Shown here: piece by piece, positions 8,174-17,268 of the stretch | How positions within the stretch are numbered: the stretch's first letter is position 1 | How the letters are laid out: each line of letters opens with the position of its first letter | From: Planococcus salinus | GTDB taxonomy: Bacteria; Bacillota; Bacilli; Bacillales_A; Planococcaceae | Reading direction: 5' to 3' | DNA length: 64,000 bases | Assembly: GCF_003719725.1 (NCBI RefSeq) | Contig: NZ_RIAX01000004.1 | Coordinates: 124,001 to 188,000 of the forward strand | Made by a program: the position numbers and the translations under genes | The notes under the pieces: model-generated | What the model was told of the DNA's origin: nothing | The model's input: only the letters and a program-made list of their open reading frames with translations | Database searches by the model: none

Positions 8174-8596
8174 ATGGCAGATACAATAACCAAAGAACAG
8201 CGCCGAAAAAATATGCAGGCCATCCGGTCTCAGTCAAAACTGGAGAATAAGGTTTCCCGTATACTTTGGAACAAAGGGTATCGTTTCCGGAAAAATGACC
8301 GTACATTGTTCGGCAAACCTGACATTTCTATAAAGAAATATAAAACCGTTATTTTTATTGACTCCTGTTTTTGGCATGCCTGTGAAATTCACGGAAATCA
8401 GCCGAAAAGCAATCAGGATTACTGGACGAAAAAGCTTGCTAGAAATAAAGAAAGAGATAAGGAAGTAACAGCATATTACAAAGAAAAAGGCTGGTTCATC
8501 AAAAGAATCTGGGAGCATCAGGTGAAAGAAGATCTTGAAAAAACAGCCGAAGAACTGGCCCAATTTATCCAAAAAGCCAAAGAGCGTTCTTCCTGA
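8174..8596 (+). CDS. vsr: Very short patch repair (Vsr) mismatch endonuclease
   Basis: 140 residues, standard length. It has the family signature: N-terminal helix with RKNMQAIRSQSKLE, GKPDISI with catalytic Asp50, FIDSCFWHAC with His68, then WTKKLARNKERD. Vsr nicks beside T:G mismatches that arise when 5-methylcytosine deaminates. It is therefore a usual companion of C5-methyltransferases such as the one encoded divergently 196 bp away. GTGAGGGATAG precedes the start. Confidence 0.93.
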   Translation: MADTITKEQRRKNMQAIRSQSKLENKVSRILWNKGYRFRKNDRTLFGKPDISIKKYKTVIFIDSCFWHACEIHGNQPKSNQDYWTKKLARNKERDKEVTAYYKEKGWFIKRIWEHQVKEDLEKTAEELAQFIQKAKERSS

Positions 8597-8622
8597 AGAA
8601 GAACCCCTTTGGCTTTTTGCTT
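8573..8622. terminator. Bidirectional terminator between vsr and the 128-residue gene
   Basis: AAAAAGCCAAAG (8570s) pairs with CTTTGGCTTTTT (8610s), with an inner GTTCTTC/GAAGAAC stem. T-runs stand on both sides. The genes converge here. Confidence 0.8.
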
Positions 8623-8629
8623 TTTCTAG

Positions 8630-9016
8630 TTATTGGTTTTCAGAGCGGAGCATTTCTGCAACGGTTCGATACCCCTTGTTCGTGAAACATGACAAGAATA
8701 GGCTCTTTCTTTCTTCGATTTCAATTTCATTATTGAGACAGTAATCCAGAAATCCCAGCAGTGCATTTGCTGTTATTAGAGCACCTTGAACATTACTTTC
8801 AGAAATCGTAACGCTGGCTTTTTCCATAATTTTTTTCAGGTTACACTCTCCACCCCAGTCGCTTACGGTTACATAACCAAATGAAGAAACGTTTTTTCCT
8901 TTGTAGCCTTGATAGTTTGGCAGATAATCGGAACCCATATGTGTGACTAGCTTTGCTAAAAGAGGAAATTTTGGCCGATACATCTTAGCATTGATAATAC
9001 AGATACTTTCCTTCAT
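8630..9016 (-). CDS. Hypothetical protein
   Basis: 128 residues, not recognised. It begins inside the tail of the decayed upstream gene (32-bp overlap in another frame), the kind of layout seen for coupled partners. The sequence has a GYVTVSDWGGE core and a helical C-terminal half (NVQGALITANALLGFLDYCL). It ends at the shared terminator with vsr. Because its upstream partner is a pseudogene, expression is doubtful. A small immunity or antitoxin-like role is possible, but nothing in the sequence proves it. Confidence 0.5.
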   Translation of the reverse strand: MKESICIINAKMYRPKFPLLAKLVTHMGSDYLPNYQGYKGKNVSSFGYVTVSDWGGECNLKKIMEKASVTISESNVQGALITANALLGFLDYCLNNEIEIEERKSLFLSCFTNKGYRTVAEMLRSENQ

Positions 9017-9732
9017 CTATATGAATTAGAATTTCGACTACAGTTTGCACGTTACCTCCAGCTGGTTTCGGACGCAATTCCACCTCAAAGCCTATTGCGC
9101 CTTTATATCTCATCCGTTCATTTTCTTCATTTAAATAGAATTCAACAAAAACTTCATTCTAGACCGTATAGTATGGAAAGCTAGTAACTAACGCTGTGTA
9201 TTTTTGTGCTTCTCTTTCCGTCAGCTTCTGCTTTAAAATAGCCATAATTTCCCCTTTTGTCATTGCCTGAATCAAAGGATAATCTACTAAGTGCTGATGA
9301 ACCATGCGGCAGACTTTCAGCTGATATCGATGCCGGTATAACCGAACCGTAAGAACTCGCTTTATAACTATCCACATCCAAACCGGCATGTTCCGCAAAG
9401 CGTTTGGGCCAGATCACATAGCCCTCTCTGAACGAATACCTCGCATCCAGCTCTGCCAGTTTCTAAGCTGTGCTAGCTTGTTTTTCAGCTGGAATCCGCA
9501 GCGCACCCCCTGGCCATAGTCTCTCAGCTCGGTATAATCGCACTGCACTTTGAAGCACTTTAGAAGTCAAAATAGCAGAAAGAAAAGCTCCGTCAATTTC
9601 AGTTTCTGTTTTTTCTTTATGGCTTTCATTAGCGACTGCAAGAATCTTAAGAAAAGCAGAAACTTGAAGGTCTTCCGTATTACGGAAAGAATTGTTAAAA
9701 CAAATTTCAGCCCTTCCAGTTACTCTATTTTC
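8985..9732 (-). pseudogene. Decayed gene of unknown family (two nonsense codons and a frameshift)
   Basis: A protein-like reading can be pieced together. An open stretch from 9732 (FLKILAVANESHKEKTETEI... then LYRAERLWPGGALRIPAEK) meets TAG at 9465. It resumes in frame (KLAELDARYSFREGYVIWP...), then shifts frame near 9295, and continues as LVDYPLIQAMTKGEIMAIL to a TAG at 9161. It goes on in frame (NEVFVEFYLNEENERMRYKG...VEILIHIDEGKYLYYQC) to TAA at 8987-8985. No start codon with a ribosome site is seen, so the 5' end may be lost too. The family is not recognised. Confidence 0.6.
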
Positions 9733-9884
9733 TTATTATTTTAACCTCCGAGCCACAAGGACTCAGATTTATGAAATTGATTAAGTTATCTGTACATTGT
9801 TTCTTCTTTTCAAATAATAAATTCGCAGACCAGTGTAATTTAAACCCTGGCCTAACAAAAATATTGATTATTCATATTTAATTC

Positions 9885-11621
9885 TTATAATTGAAACCAA
9901 ATAAATTCTCCCAACCTTACCATCGCCTCCGTCCTTCTTTTAATTTCTTTTTCATCCCAAATTTCGGTCGGGGCATAATTATATGCTCGAAGAGCTTTAT
10001 CTAATTTTGTATTTTTTGTTCCAGTTTCAATTTTTTCAACTATTGATTTAGTGATAAAAGGTTGATTTTTATATACTTTTACTTTTTCTTGAAATGGCTT
10101 ATTTTTTAAGGAACTGTTATTTGAGAAATTCAAAAGAGTTAAGTTTCCTAGTCTTGATACTAATTCATCATATTCTTCACTGTTTCTCTTAATGTGAAGC
10201 CACCCGTCGGACTTCTCTTCAGGCATTATATGCTCTATTGTTCCAGCAGAATGGTCAATTTCATCTAATGAAGAAGCCATTTTTTCTAATATATACTTAG
10301 CCTTTTTTCGGTCTGCTTGCTTAGAAGTCAATTTGAACTCTCGTAAAGAATTCAATGTCAGTCCTTTCTTTTCTATAACTAATGTTTCCAAATTTCGAAT
10401 TGCCTCTTCAAACATTTCTGGCTTTTCATTTCCTTTTCTTAATTTACCGGCAACCTTAAAGAGGCTCTTCTCCAGCTCGTTAGTCCTAGCATTTGTAATT
10501 GCAATAGAAAAAATCAACGACTCCATAAGATCATACACTTTTCTTTTTTTAGTCTCTTCTAAATCTTTTGAAGCTAGAACGATTACCAAAGTTTGCTTGA
10601 TTCCCAGCCTCATACAACGGTCAATTGCTTTATCATACTTACCTTCCATAGCTTTCACATAAAGTATTGATTCTTCATATAAATCATTTATAAATTTCTT
10701 AACATCGCGGTCTGTGTCTAAATCAAACTCTAAAATAGGTTCTTTGGTTTGAGGTTTTTGGTTTTTTTCAATAGCTTCAAACAACTTAGCCTTTTGAACC
10801 AATACCCCTCTGGACATTATATAATGTTTAAGAAATGTAGATGTAGAGACTTTCGTAGTTCCCTGTTCAGTAGTGAGAACTTTAATAAATGAATCCCACT
10901 TATTAGCAACTTCTTCATATGTCTCTTCTTTTAAATTTTTAAGCAACATATTTTTCAATAAATCTTCTGGTTGCAATTTCGCTCCCCGATCGTTCAATGT
11001 TTCAAATATTCGAAAAGCAATATTAAAATCACTTGCAACCATAGAAACTACGAATACCCGCTTTGATAAATAGGCCACAAAATCTTTTAATATATCGATA
11101 TCCATCCCTTTAATTTCATTGTCTATAAATTCTTTGGCACTCTGCATGTTTTTCTGTGAAGTAGTAGAGGCGTTAAAAGATTTGTTAGTTCTTATAAGAT
11201 CTGAGTAAAAATCATTATCTTTAGTATGCTGTTTTAAACGATTTCTTTTTACTATATCTCCACCAGAATGAGTGCTATCGTATAAATATTTAGCGTAGAG
11301 TCCCGAAAAATCTTTTAACCCATGCTCTTCGAATTTTTTTATTGCACTTGAAAAGATCAATGACAATGTGGTTATTCTTTGCTGACCATCTATAACAACC
11401 TTCCTGCTATCTTTTTCAATAAATACCATGCTACCTATAAAGTAATCCTGATTTTTGTCCTCATCCATACTAGCATTAATATCATCCAATAAATCTTGGA
11501 TATTGTTTTTCGACCAGACGTAATTTCTTTGTAATACAGGAATTTCATAAAAATCCTGTCCACTGAGTAACCTTTCTATACTCACTAGCCCATCTGAATT
11601 AAAGTATTTTGTCATGGACAT
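9885..11621 (-). CDS. DUF262/DUF1524 (GmrSD-like) restriction protein
   Basis: 578 residues from the ATG at 11621, which follows GGAAGGGG; the longer reading lacks a ribosome site. The N-terminal DUF262 (ParB/Srx-like) domain shows VIDGQQRITTLSLIF near residue 60. The C-terminal DUF1524 HNH-type domain shows GTIEHIMPEE and LGNLTLLNFSNNSSLKNKPF. This is the fused GmrS-GmrD arrangement of type IV restriction enzymes, which use NTP and cut modified phage DNA. It looks intact. It stands alone, 150 bp upstream of the decayed gene, and belongs to the same defence island. Confidence 0.87.
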   Translation of the reverse strand: MSMTKYFNSDGLVSIERLLSGQDFYEIPVLQRNYVWSKNNIQDLLDDINASMDEDKNQDYFIGSMVFIEKDSRKVVIDGQQRITTLSLIFSSAIKKFEEHGLKDFSGLYAKYLYDSTHSGGDIVKRNRLKQHTKDNDFYSDLIRTNKSFNASTTSQKNMQSAKEFIDNEIKGMDIDILKDFVAYLSKRVFVVSMVASDFNIAFRIFETLNDRGAKLQPEDLLKNMLLKNLKEETYEEVANKWDSFIKVLTTEQGTTKVSTSTFLKHYIMSRGVLVQKAKLFEAIEKNQKPQTKEPILEFDLDTDRDVKKFINDLYEESILYVKAMEGKYDKAIDRCMRLGIKQTLVIVLASKDLEETKKRKVYDLMESLIFSIAITNARTNELEKSLFKVAGKLRKGNEKPEMFEEAIRNLETLVIEKKGLTLNSLREFKLTSKQADRKKAKYILEKMASSLDEIDHSAGTIEHIMPEEKSDGWLHIKRNSEEYDELVSRLGNLTLLNFSNNSSLKNKPFQEKVKVYKNQPFITKSIVEKIETGTKNTKLDKALRAYNYAPTEIWDEKEIKRRTEAMVRLGEFIWFQL

Positions 11622-11654
11622 TATTTTTCCCCTTCCTGACTGTGTTCTTCTCAT

Positions 11655-12369
11655 TTTATATCAAACTGCATTATGAACTTTCTTGTATTAAATTTTTCTA
11701 ATCTTGTTTAAATAGCGATACTTCCTTCTATTAATTTTTCACTATTTTATGTTATACATTTTAACATCCATAACCAGTTTATGGGAGTATCAGATAACCG
11801 ATGTAAATAAACCTATAGAAGAGAGCCCTTGCCTTAGACTCATTTTCAAGCACTATTAAAATATAGAATATATTTTTAAATCTTTCCGGCTGGACTTGGT
11901 GGTAGCGGTCATTACAGATACTTCAGCCAGAACTTGCTCCTTCCCTACATTACTTAGAAATATTATCTTATTGGGTTTGTCTTCAGCACCTCCGTAAATG
12001 TCTTTTTATATATCTTTTACATAAAAAATACTATCTAATCTGGTATGGAACAAAACAGCGGGGGTTTCGCGAAAGCAGTAAGGGGTCGGCTTGGGCTGAA
12101 CTAACTCAGGTGTTTAGTTAGTTCAGCCCAAGCCCGCAGGAAAGCGCAGCTGTTTTGCGGAATATCGACGAGCCGAAATTATTAAGTTCAACTTATCTAG
12201 TATATCCGACTTGCCCGAATAGTTTAAGATCCAGACGACTTTCCTTTTTCTTCATTTCCATAAAACAAACAATATTTTACAGACTATTCACTCATTTTAT
12301 GTCAAACTAAAAGGATAGACCGATTCATTCTCTCTAACTACCATTGAAACGACTAAAGGAGCTCTTGTC
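11655..12369. other. Intergenic region between defence island and permease pair
   Basis: About 0.7 kb without a credible gene. It holds the promoter of the DUF262 gene on one side and that of the first permease on the other. The main structure is the nested palindrome at 12051-12157, listed separately. Confidence 0.5.
12051..12157. repeat. Nested palindromic intergenic element
   Basis: Outer arms CAAAACAGC (12051-12059) and GCTGTTTTG (12149-12157) enclose a TTTCGCGAAA dyad (12065-12074). They also enclose a perfect 19-bp stem (12088-12106 with 12116-12134, nine-base loop; arm begins GGCTTGGGCTGAAC). The layout resembles the long imperfect palindromes scattered between genes in Bacillales, but no second copy occurs in this window. 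Confidence 0.7.
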
Positions 12370-13725
12370 ATGAAACCAATCATCCGGCCGCTGGGCACGC
12401 TGCTGATGGGCGGCCTGTATTTGCTGTCGCTGTTTTTTCCGATTCCATATGTTTCGTTCGGCATCAGCCTGCTTGCGCTGCTTGTGCTCATTTCGTACTT
12501 TCCGTATTTGAACCGTTTGGGGAAAACCGTCATTACGGCGTTGACCGTCAGTGCCCTTTTGCTGGACCTCAGCTGGGAAGGCCTGCAGCAGTTCTTTTTC
12601 GGTCTTGAGACGAATCTCAACGTTTTGGCGATTTTCATCTTTGTGCCGCTGCTTTCGATTCCTATTCAGCGCGGCAATTATCTGCAATACATAGAAGTCA
12701 TTTTTTCTTTTTCCATCAAAAAGACGCATCATCTTTACCTGTTCTCGACCGTTTCGGCTGTCAGCATCGGTTCGGTCATGAACATGGGCGCCCTTCCGAT
12801 TCTTTATCAATTGACGGAGACCGAATCCTTTAAGGATTTTGCCACGCTGCGAACCAAAGCTCTGAACAGAGGATTCGTGCTGGCATTTATGGGGTCACCT
12901 TATTTCGTGTCGATCGGCTTGGTCATTTCCTATTTCGATGTTACCTGGCTTCAAATTCTTCCAATAGGGCTGGTCCTGGGTATCCTGTTCATATCCATCG
13001 GTGTTTTGATGGAAAAGAAACGCGCACTGGCCATTCCGCAGACATTTGAAGCACCTGATGCGGCAGCATTGAAAAAGGCCAGACGCAAAGTGCTCGAATT
13101 GCTGGCCATCATCGGCGCTCTGACGGCCGCCATCATGATCGCCCAGAGCTATTCACCTCTTTCCGTCCTGGCTCTCATTCCGATTGCTTCCATCATCACG
13201 TCCGTCACCTGGTCTTATGCGATCAGCACGAAAGAGGAATTTGTTCATGACTACCGGTCTTTTTTCAGTGACAAACTGCCGGCCATGGGCAATGAACTGG
13301 CGACGTTCATCGTGGCAGGTGCTTTTGGCACCGCTCTCCTCAACAACGGCATCGGTGAGGGGATCATGTATCTGCTGGAGGCGTTGAACATCACCCATGT
13401 GTTGATGCTCATTCCGCTGATGGCGCTTTTCTTCATCATACCGGCGATGCTCGGTGTCCATCCGCTCATCACCGCCACCATTCTGGCCATCACGTTAAGT
13501 CAGGCATCGCTGTTTGACGATGCGCATCTGTTTGTCAGTCTCGGCCTGCTCTACAGTTGGATGGCGTCCATTCTCATCTCTCCGTTCTCAGGGGTGAACT
13601 TACTGATGGGTGCTATCACGCGGAAAAACTCGTTTGAAATCGCCTTGAAAGACAATTTGGGATTCGGCTTGTTTATGTGGGTAGTCTGTTACGCAGCTAC
13701 GGTTTTGCTGTATTTCGTTTTGTAA
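12370..13725 (+). CDS. Multi-pass membrane permease, first of a tandem pair
   Basis: 451 residues with about a dozen hydrophobic segments and no signal peptide. Ser/Gly/Pro-rich stretches lie in mirrored positions in the two halves (SIGSVMNMGALPILY and SPFSGVNLLMGAITRK), as in ion-transporter-superfamily secondary carriers with two inverted repeats. AAAGGAG precedes the ATG. The specific family and substrate are not recognised; an organic anion carrier is the best guess. It is followed 162 bp later by a close paralogue, with no enzyme gene between them. Confidence 0.75.
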   Translation: MKPIIRPLGTLLMGGLYLLSLFFPIPYVSFGISLLALLVLISYFPYLNRLGKTVITALTVSALLLDLSWEGLQQFFFGLETNLNVLAIFIFVPLLSIPIQRGNYLQYIEVIFSFSIKKTHHLYLFSTVSAVSIGSVMNMGALPILYQLTETESFKDFATLRTKALNRGFVLAFMGSPYFVSIGLVISYFDVTWLQILPIGLVLGILFISIGVLMEKKRALAIPQTFEAPDAAALKKARRKVLELLAIIGALTAAIMIAQSYSPLSVLALIPIASIITSVTWSYAISTKEEFVHDYRSFFSDKLPAMGNELATFIVAGAFGTALLNNGIGEGIMYLLEALNITHVLMLIPLMALFFIIPAMLGVHPLITATILAITLSQASLFDDAHLFVSLGLLYSWMASILISPFSGVNLLMGAITRKNSFEIALKDNLGFGLFMWVVCYAATVLLYFVL

Positions 13726-13887
13726 GAGCCTTAACTGGTTTTCTTTGTCTAACCTATCCGCTTCAAAGAGGTTAATGGTTGCTCCGTTTCTCTTCGCTTT
13801 GAGAGCACTGACTAATTTTTGAGGCTACTTACATTCTGCCATATTAAAAAGTATAGATCTTCCAAAACTTCCGAAGGAGTCCTTTTC

Positions 13888-15261
13888 ATGAAACCAGTCA
13901 TAAGGCCTGCCAGCACCTTACTGATGGGCAGCACGTATTTAGCATCCCAGTATTTTCCTATCCCTTTTGCCGACCTGCTGATCTGCCTATTCGCTCTGGT
14001 CGTGCTCGTGTCCTACTTTCCGTATTTGAACCGTACCGGGAAGATTCTGATCTCAACACTGACGGCCGGTGCACTTTTGATGGATTTCAGCCGGGAAGGT
14101 CTGCAGCAGTTCTTTTTCGGCCTCGATACGAACAGCAATATTTTAGCAATTTTTATCTTTGTACCGCTGCTCGCCATACCGATTCAGCAGGGCCAATATT
14201 TGAAATACATAGAAATTATCTTCTCTTTCTACATCAAACGGACGCACCAGCTTTACCTGTTCACCATCACCGCCATGGCCAGCATCGGCTCGGTGATGAA
14301 CCTGGGCACCATTCCCATTCTGTATCAGCTGACGGACACCCGCACGTTTCAGCCTTTTGATACGGTGCGGATCAAGGCATTGACGAGGGGCTATGTTCTG
14401 TCTTTTATGTGGTCTCCTTATTTCATTTCCATCGGTTTGGTGATTTCCTACTTCGATGTCAGCTGGATGCAGCTGTTCCCCATCGGTATTATACTGGTCA
14501 TCCTGTCAGTCGTTGTCGGCTATCTTATAGAAGGAAAGCATACTGCGGAAATCGCGGATGACTTTGAAAAACCCGACCGTGCGGCACTGAAAGCCGCCAA
14601 CCGGAAAGTGCTGGAACTGGTGCTGATCATCAGTGCCGTCACAGCTGTGATCATGGTCATTGAAAGCCTCACGGAGCTGTCCGTTCTGGCAATCATTCCG
14701 GTTATTGCCATTGCCGCCTCGGCCATTTGGACATCGCTCATCAGCACGAAACAGCAGTTCACCTCACATATCCGTTCTTTTTTCACCGGCAAACTTCCTT
14801 CGATGGGCAACGAATTGTCGGTGTTCATCATTGCCGGTGCGTTCGGCACGGCACTGCTTGCAAACGGAGCGGACCGGGGAATCATGTATTTGCTGGAAAC
14901 ATTCAATATCACCCATGTCCTGATGCTGATTCCACTGATTCTTGTCTTGATGACGATACCCGCTATTATCGGCGTCCACCCCATCGTCTCGGCGGCCATT
15001 CTCTCCATCACATTGAGCCAGTCGCCCGCTTTTTTGGAGGATCATCTGTATTTGGCAGTCGGATTTCTAGCCAGTTGGATGGTGGCCATTCTGGTTTCGC
15101 CGTTTTCCGGACTGAACCTGATTATGGCCGCCATCACGAGAAAGAGTCCGTTTGAAATCGCTCTGAAAATGAATCTCGGCTTTTCGTTGCTGCTGTGGAT
15201 GATTTGTTATGCAGCGACGGGCATGTTGTATTTCTTCGGAAATTTTACCGGGATTAATTAA
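13888..15261 (+). CDS. Multi-pass membrane permease, second of a tandem pair
   Basis: 457 residues from the ATG at 13888 (GAAGGAG eight bases upstream); a further upstream ATG has no ribosome site. It matches the preceding permease almost along its whole length: MKPVIRPASTLLMGS against MKPIIRPLGTLLMGG, shared GLQQFFFGL, ITHVLMLIPL and ILVSPFSGLNLIMAAITRK. This is a tandem duplication that has diverged. The substrate is unknown; divergence in membrane segments could mean different substrates. Confidence 0.75.
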   Translation: MKPVIRPASTLLMGSTYLASQYFPIPFADLLICLFALVVLVSYFPYLNRTGKILISTLTAGALLMDFSREGLQQFFFGLDTNSNILAIFIFVPLLAIPIQQGQYLKYIEIIFSFYIKRTHQLYLFTITAMASIGSVMNLGTIPILYQLTDTRTFQPFDTVRIKALTRGYVLSFMWSPYFISIGLVISYFDVSWMQLFPIGIILVILSVVVGYLIEGKHTAEIADDFEKPDRAALKAANRKVLELVLIISAVTAVIMVIESLTELSVLAIIPVIAIAASAIWTSLISTKQQFTSHIRSFFTGKLPSMGNELSVFIIAGAFGTALLANGADRGIMYLLETFNITHVLMLIPLILVLMTIPAIIGVHPIVSAAILSITLSQSPAFLEDHLYLAVGFLASWMVAILVSPFSGLNLIMAAITRKSPFEIALKMNLGFSLLLWMICYAATGMLYFFGNFTGIN

Positions 15262-15796
15262 TGCATAAACCAAAGAGTTTTACTGCCCTTCTCCTCTTCG
15301 CTTCACTTTCGTAATTCTTCAGAGTCAAAAGTGACTTTCTTTGTTCGTTCATAGAAAGAGCTGCGGAAAGATTACGAGTCGGGAATTGGAAGAACAAAAA
15401 TAGCCAAAATACTGAAGACGTCGGGAGCAAAAAAGAGCCACCTTTCCTTGATTCTCTTTTCAACATCGGCCGATCTATTGAAATCAAAATATGCTGGTTC
15501 GGTCATTCTTTAACTGCTTGGACTGCTGTTTTTTCTGGAAAAATCACCATTCCTGAAAAATGATTCATTTTTCATAGAAAGTGGTTCCTTTCACCTTCTT
15601 TTAATGCCAATTTTTATTAAAAAACCGCCGTATTTCCGTTTTCTTCTTGAAATTTTTGTAATTATTATTGAGAGTAGAAGGACCAAAAGTATTCCCACTC
15701 TTAAAATTAGTTTGTCTTCTTTTAAAAAACCCTGTATTCTCTAAAGATGCCGCTTTTTAAAGAAAACGGATTCATTGCACAAGGGGGATACACATC
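15262..15796 (+). other. Intergenic region upstream of the OFA-type MFS gene
   Basis: T-rich, no credible gene on either strand. It presumably contains the MFS gene's promoter, but no clear -35/-10 pair or operator was identified. Confidence 0.4.
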
Positions 15797-17083
15797 ATGG
15801 GAACGAATAAAAACAGATGGCTGATTGCTTTATCCGCCATCGCGATCCAGCTGTCGATCGGTGCTGCATACGCATACAGCGTGTACACTAAACCAATCAG
15901 CGAAACAATGGGCTGGACGCCGACAGAAATTACATACGCATTTACCATTATGATGGCACTTGGCGGTTTGTCAGCTGCCTTCTTCGGAACTTTTGTAGAA
16001 AAGAACGGACCGCGGAAATCCGCTATTCTGGCCGCATTCCTGTTCGGTGTCGGGCAGGCGGGAGCCGGTTTTGCCATTCAGATCGATTCACTCGCCCTGT
16101 TCCTGCTTACCTACGGTTTCGCAAGCGGACTGGGACTTGGTGTCGGCTATATCGCGCCGATCTCCACACTCGTCAAATGGTTTCCCGACCGCCGGGGACT
16201 GGCAACAGGCATGGCGGTTATGGGCTTTGGCGCCGGTGCGCTGATCACTGCACCTGTGGCAGCCAACCTGATCGGCTCTCTGGGCGTCACCACGACGTTC
16301 TATATACTGGGCGCGAGCTACTTCGTGCTGATTCTGCTGGGCGCAAGCTACATTGCCCCGCCACCTGAAGGTTGGATGCCAAAGGGAATGGAACAGGCCA
16401 TCGCTTCGGGTCAAAAAGTCATGAAAAAAGATCTGGCCCAACTGACAGCGAAAGAAGCCGTAAAAACGAGACGCTTCTGGATGGTATGGGTTATGATGCT
16501 CATCAACGTCAGCGCCGGCATCATGATCATTTCCGTCGCTTCGCCGATGTCACAGGAACTCGTCGGACTGACAGCGGCCGGTGCGGCTACGCTTGTCGGC
16601 ATCATGGGTATCTTCAACGGCGGCGGACGTCTTGGCTGGGCAGCCATCTCCGACTATATCGGACGCCCGACCGTCTTCACGATGTTCTTTATCCTGCAGC
16701 TGATCGCGTTCATCATGCTGCCGAACATCACCAATGTATTGATCTTCCAGGCATTCATCCTGGTGATCGTCAGCTGTTACGGCGGTGGATTCTCGAATCT
16801 TCCGGCCTTTGTCGGCGACTTGTTCGGCACAAAGCAGCTCGGCGCCATCCACGGCTACCTGCTGACTACATGGTCACTTGGCGGCATCATCGGACCGGCT
16901 ATCGTATCGCAGGTCAGAGAACAGACAGGAAGCTACGTACCAGTCTTCTACATCTTTACGGTACTGGTCATCATCGGTCTCTTGATGTCTCTGCTGATCC
17001 GCCGGGATATCAAGCGTATTGAAGGGCATTATGATCCTGAAACAGAAAACTCTTCCGAAACGGAAGGGCTTAATCCTCAGTGA
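15797..17083 (+). CDS. OFA-family MFS carrier (oxalate/formate antiporter type)
   Basis: 428 residues with 12 predicted membrane segments. The opening (NRWLIALSAIAIQLSIGAAYAYSVY) and the segment KWFPDRRGLATGMAVMGFGAGA are characteristic of the OFA subgroup, as is GGGRLGWAAISDYIGRP in the second half. OFA members exchange small monocarboxylates; the substrate here may not be oxalate. The ATG follows AAGGGGG. It is a single-gene transcript closed by a strong terminator. Confidence 0.85.
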   Translation: MGTNKNRWLIALSAIAIQLSIGAAYAYSVYTKPISETMGWTPTEITYAFTIMMALGGLSAAFFGTFVEKNGPRKSAILAAFLFGVGQAGAGFAIQIDSLALFLLTYGFASGLGLGVGYIAPISTLVKWFPDRRGLATGMAVMGFGAGALITAPVAANLIGSLGVTTTFYILGASYFVLILLGASYIAPPPEGWMPKGMEQAIASGQKVMKKDLAQLTAKEAVKTRRFWMVWVMMLINVSAGIMIISVASPMSQELVGLTAAGAATLVGIMGIFNGGGRLGWAAISDYIGRPTVFTMFFILQLIAFIMLPNITNVLIFQAFILVIVSCYGGGFSNLPAFVGDLFGTKQLGAIHGYLLTTWSLGGIIGPAIVSQVREQTGSYVPVFYIFTVLVIIGLLMSLLIRRDIKRIEGHYDPETENSSETEGLNPQ

Positions 17084-17100
17084 GGAAATGAATAAGGGGA

Positions 17101-17132
17101 AGGCAGCTGACTGGATCAGCTGCCTTTTTTAT
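17101..17132 (+). terminator. Terminator of the OFA-family carrier
   Basis: GGCAGCTGA/TCAGCTGCC stem, five-base loop, then TTTTTT. Confidence 0.9.
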
Positions 17133-17162
17133 ACGAATTGCATCTATTATAGAGAGAAAGAA

Positions 17163-17203
17163 AAGCATCTTCGGATTTGAACGCTCAAATCCGAAGGTGC
17201 TTT
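17163..17203 (-). terminator. Terminator of the AbgT-family carrier
   Basis: AAAGCACCTTCGGATTTGA pairs with TCAAATCCGAAGATGCTTT (one mismatch), then TTTTCTTTC on the minus strand. Lies 66 bp past the carrier's stop. Confidence 0.85.
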
Positions 17204-17268
17204 AGCTTGTTTATCTTTTCTTATCAGCAGTTTTTCAACTTCGCTGTCCATCAAGTTATTCAGTTCGC

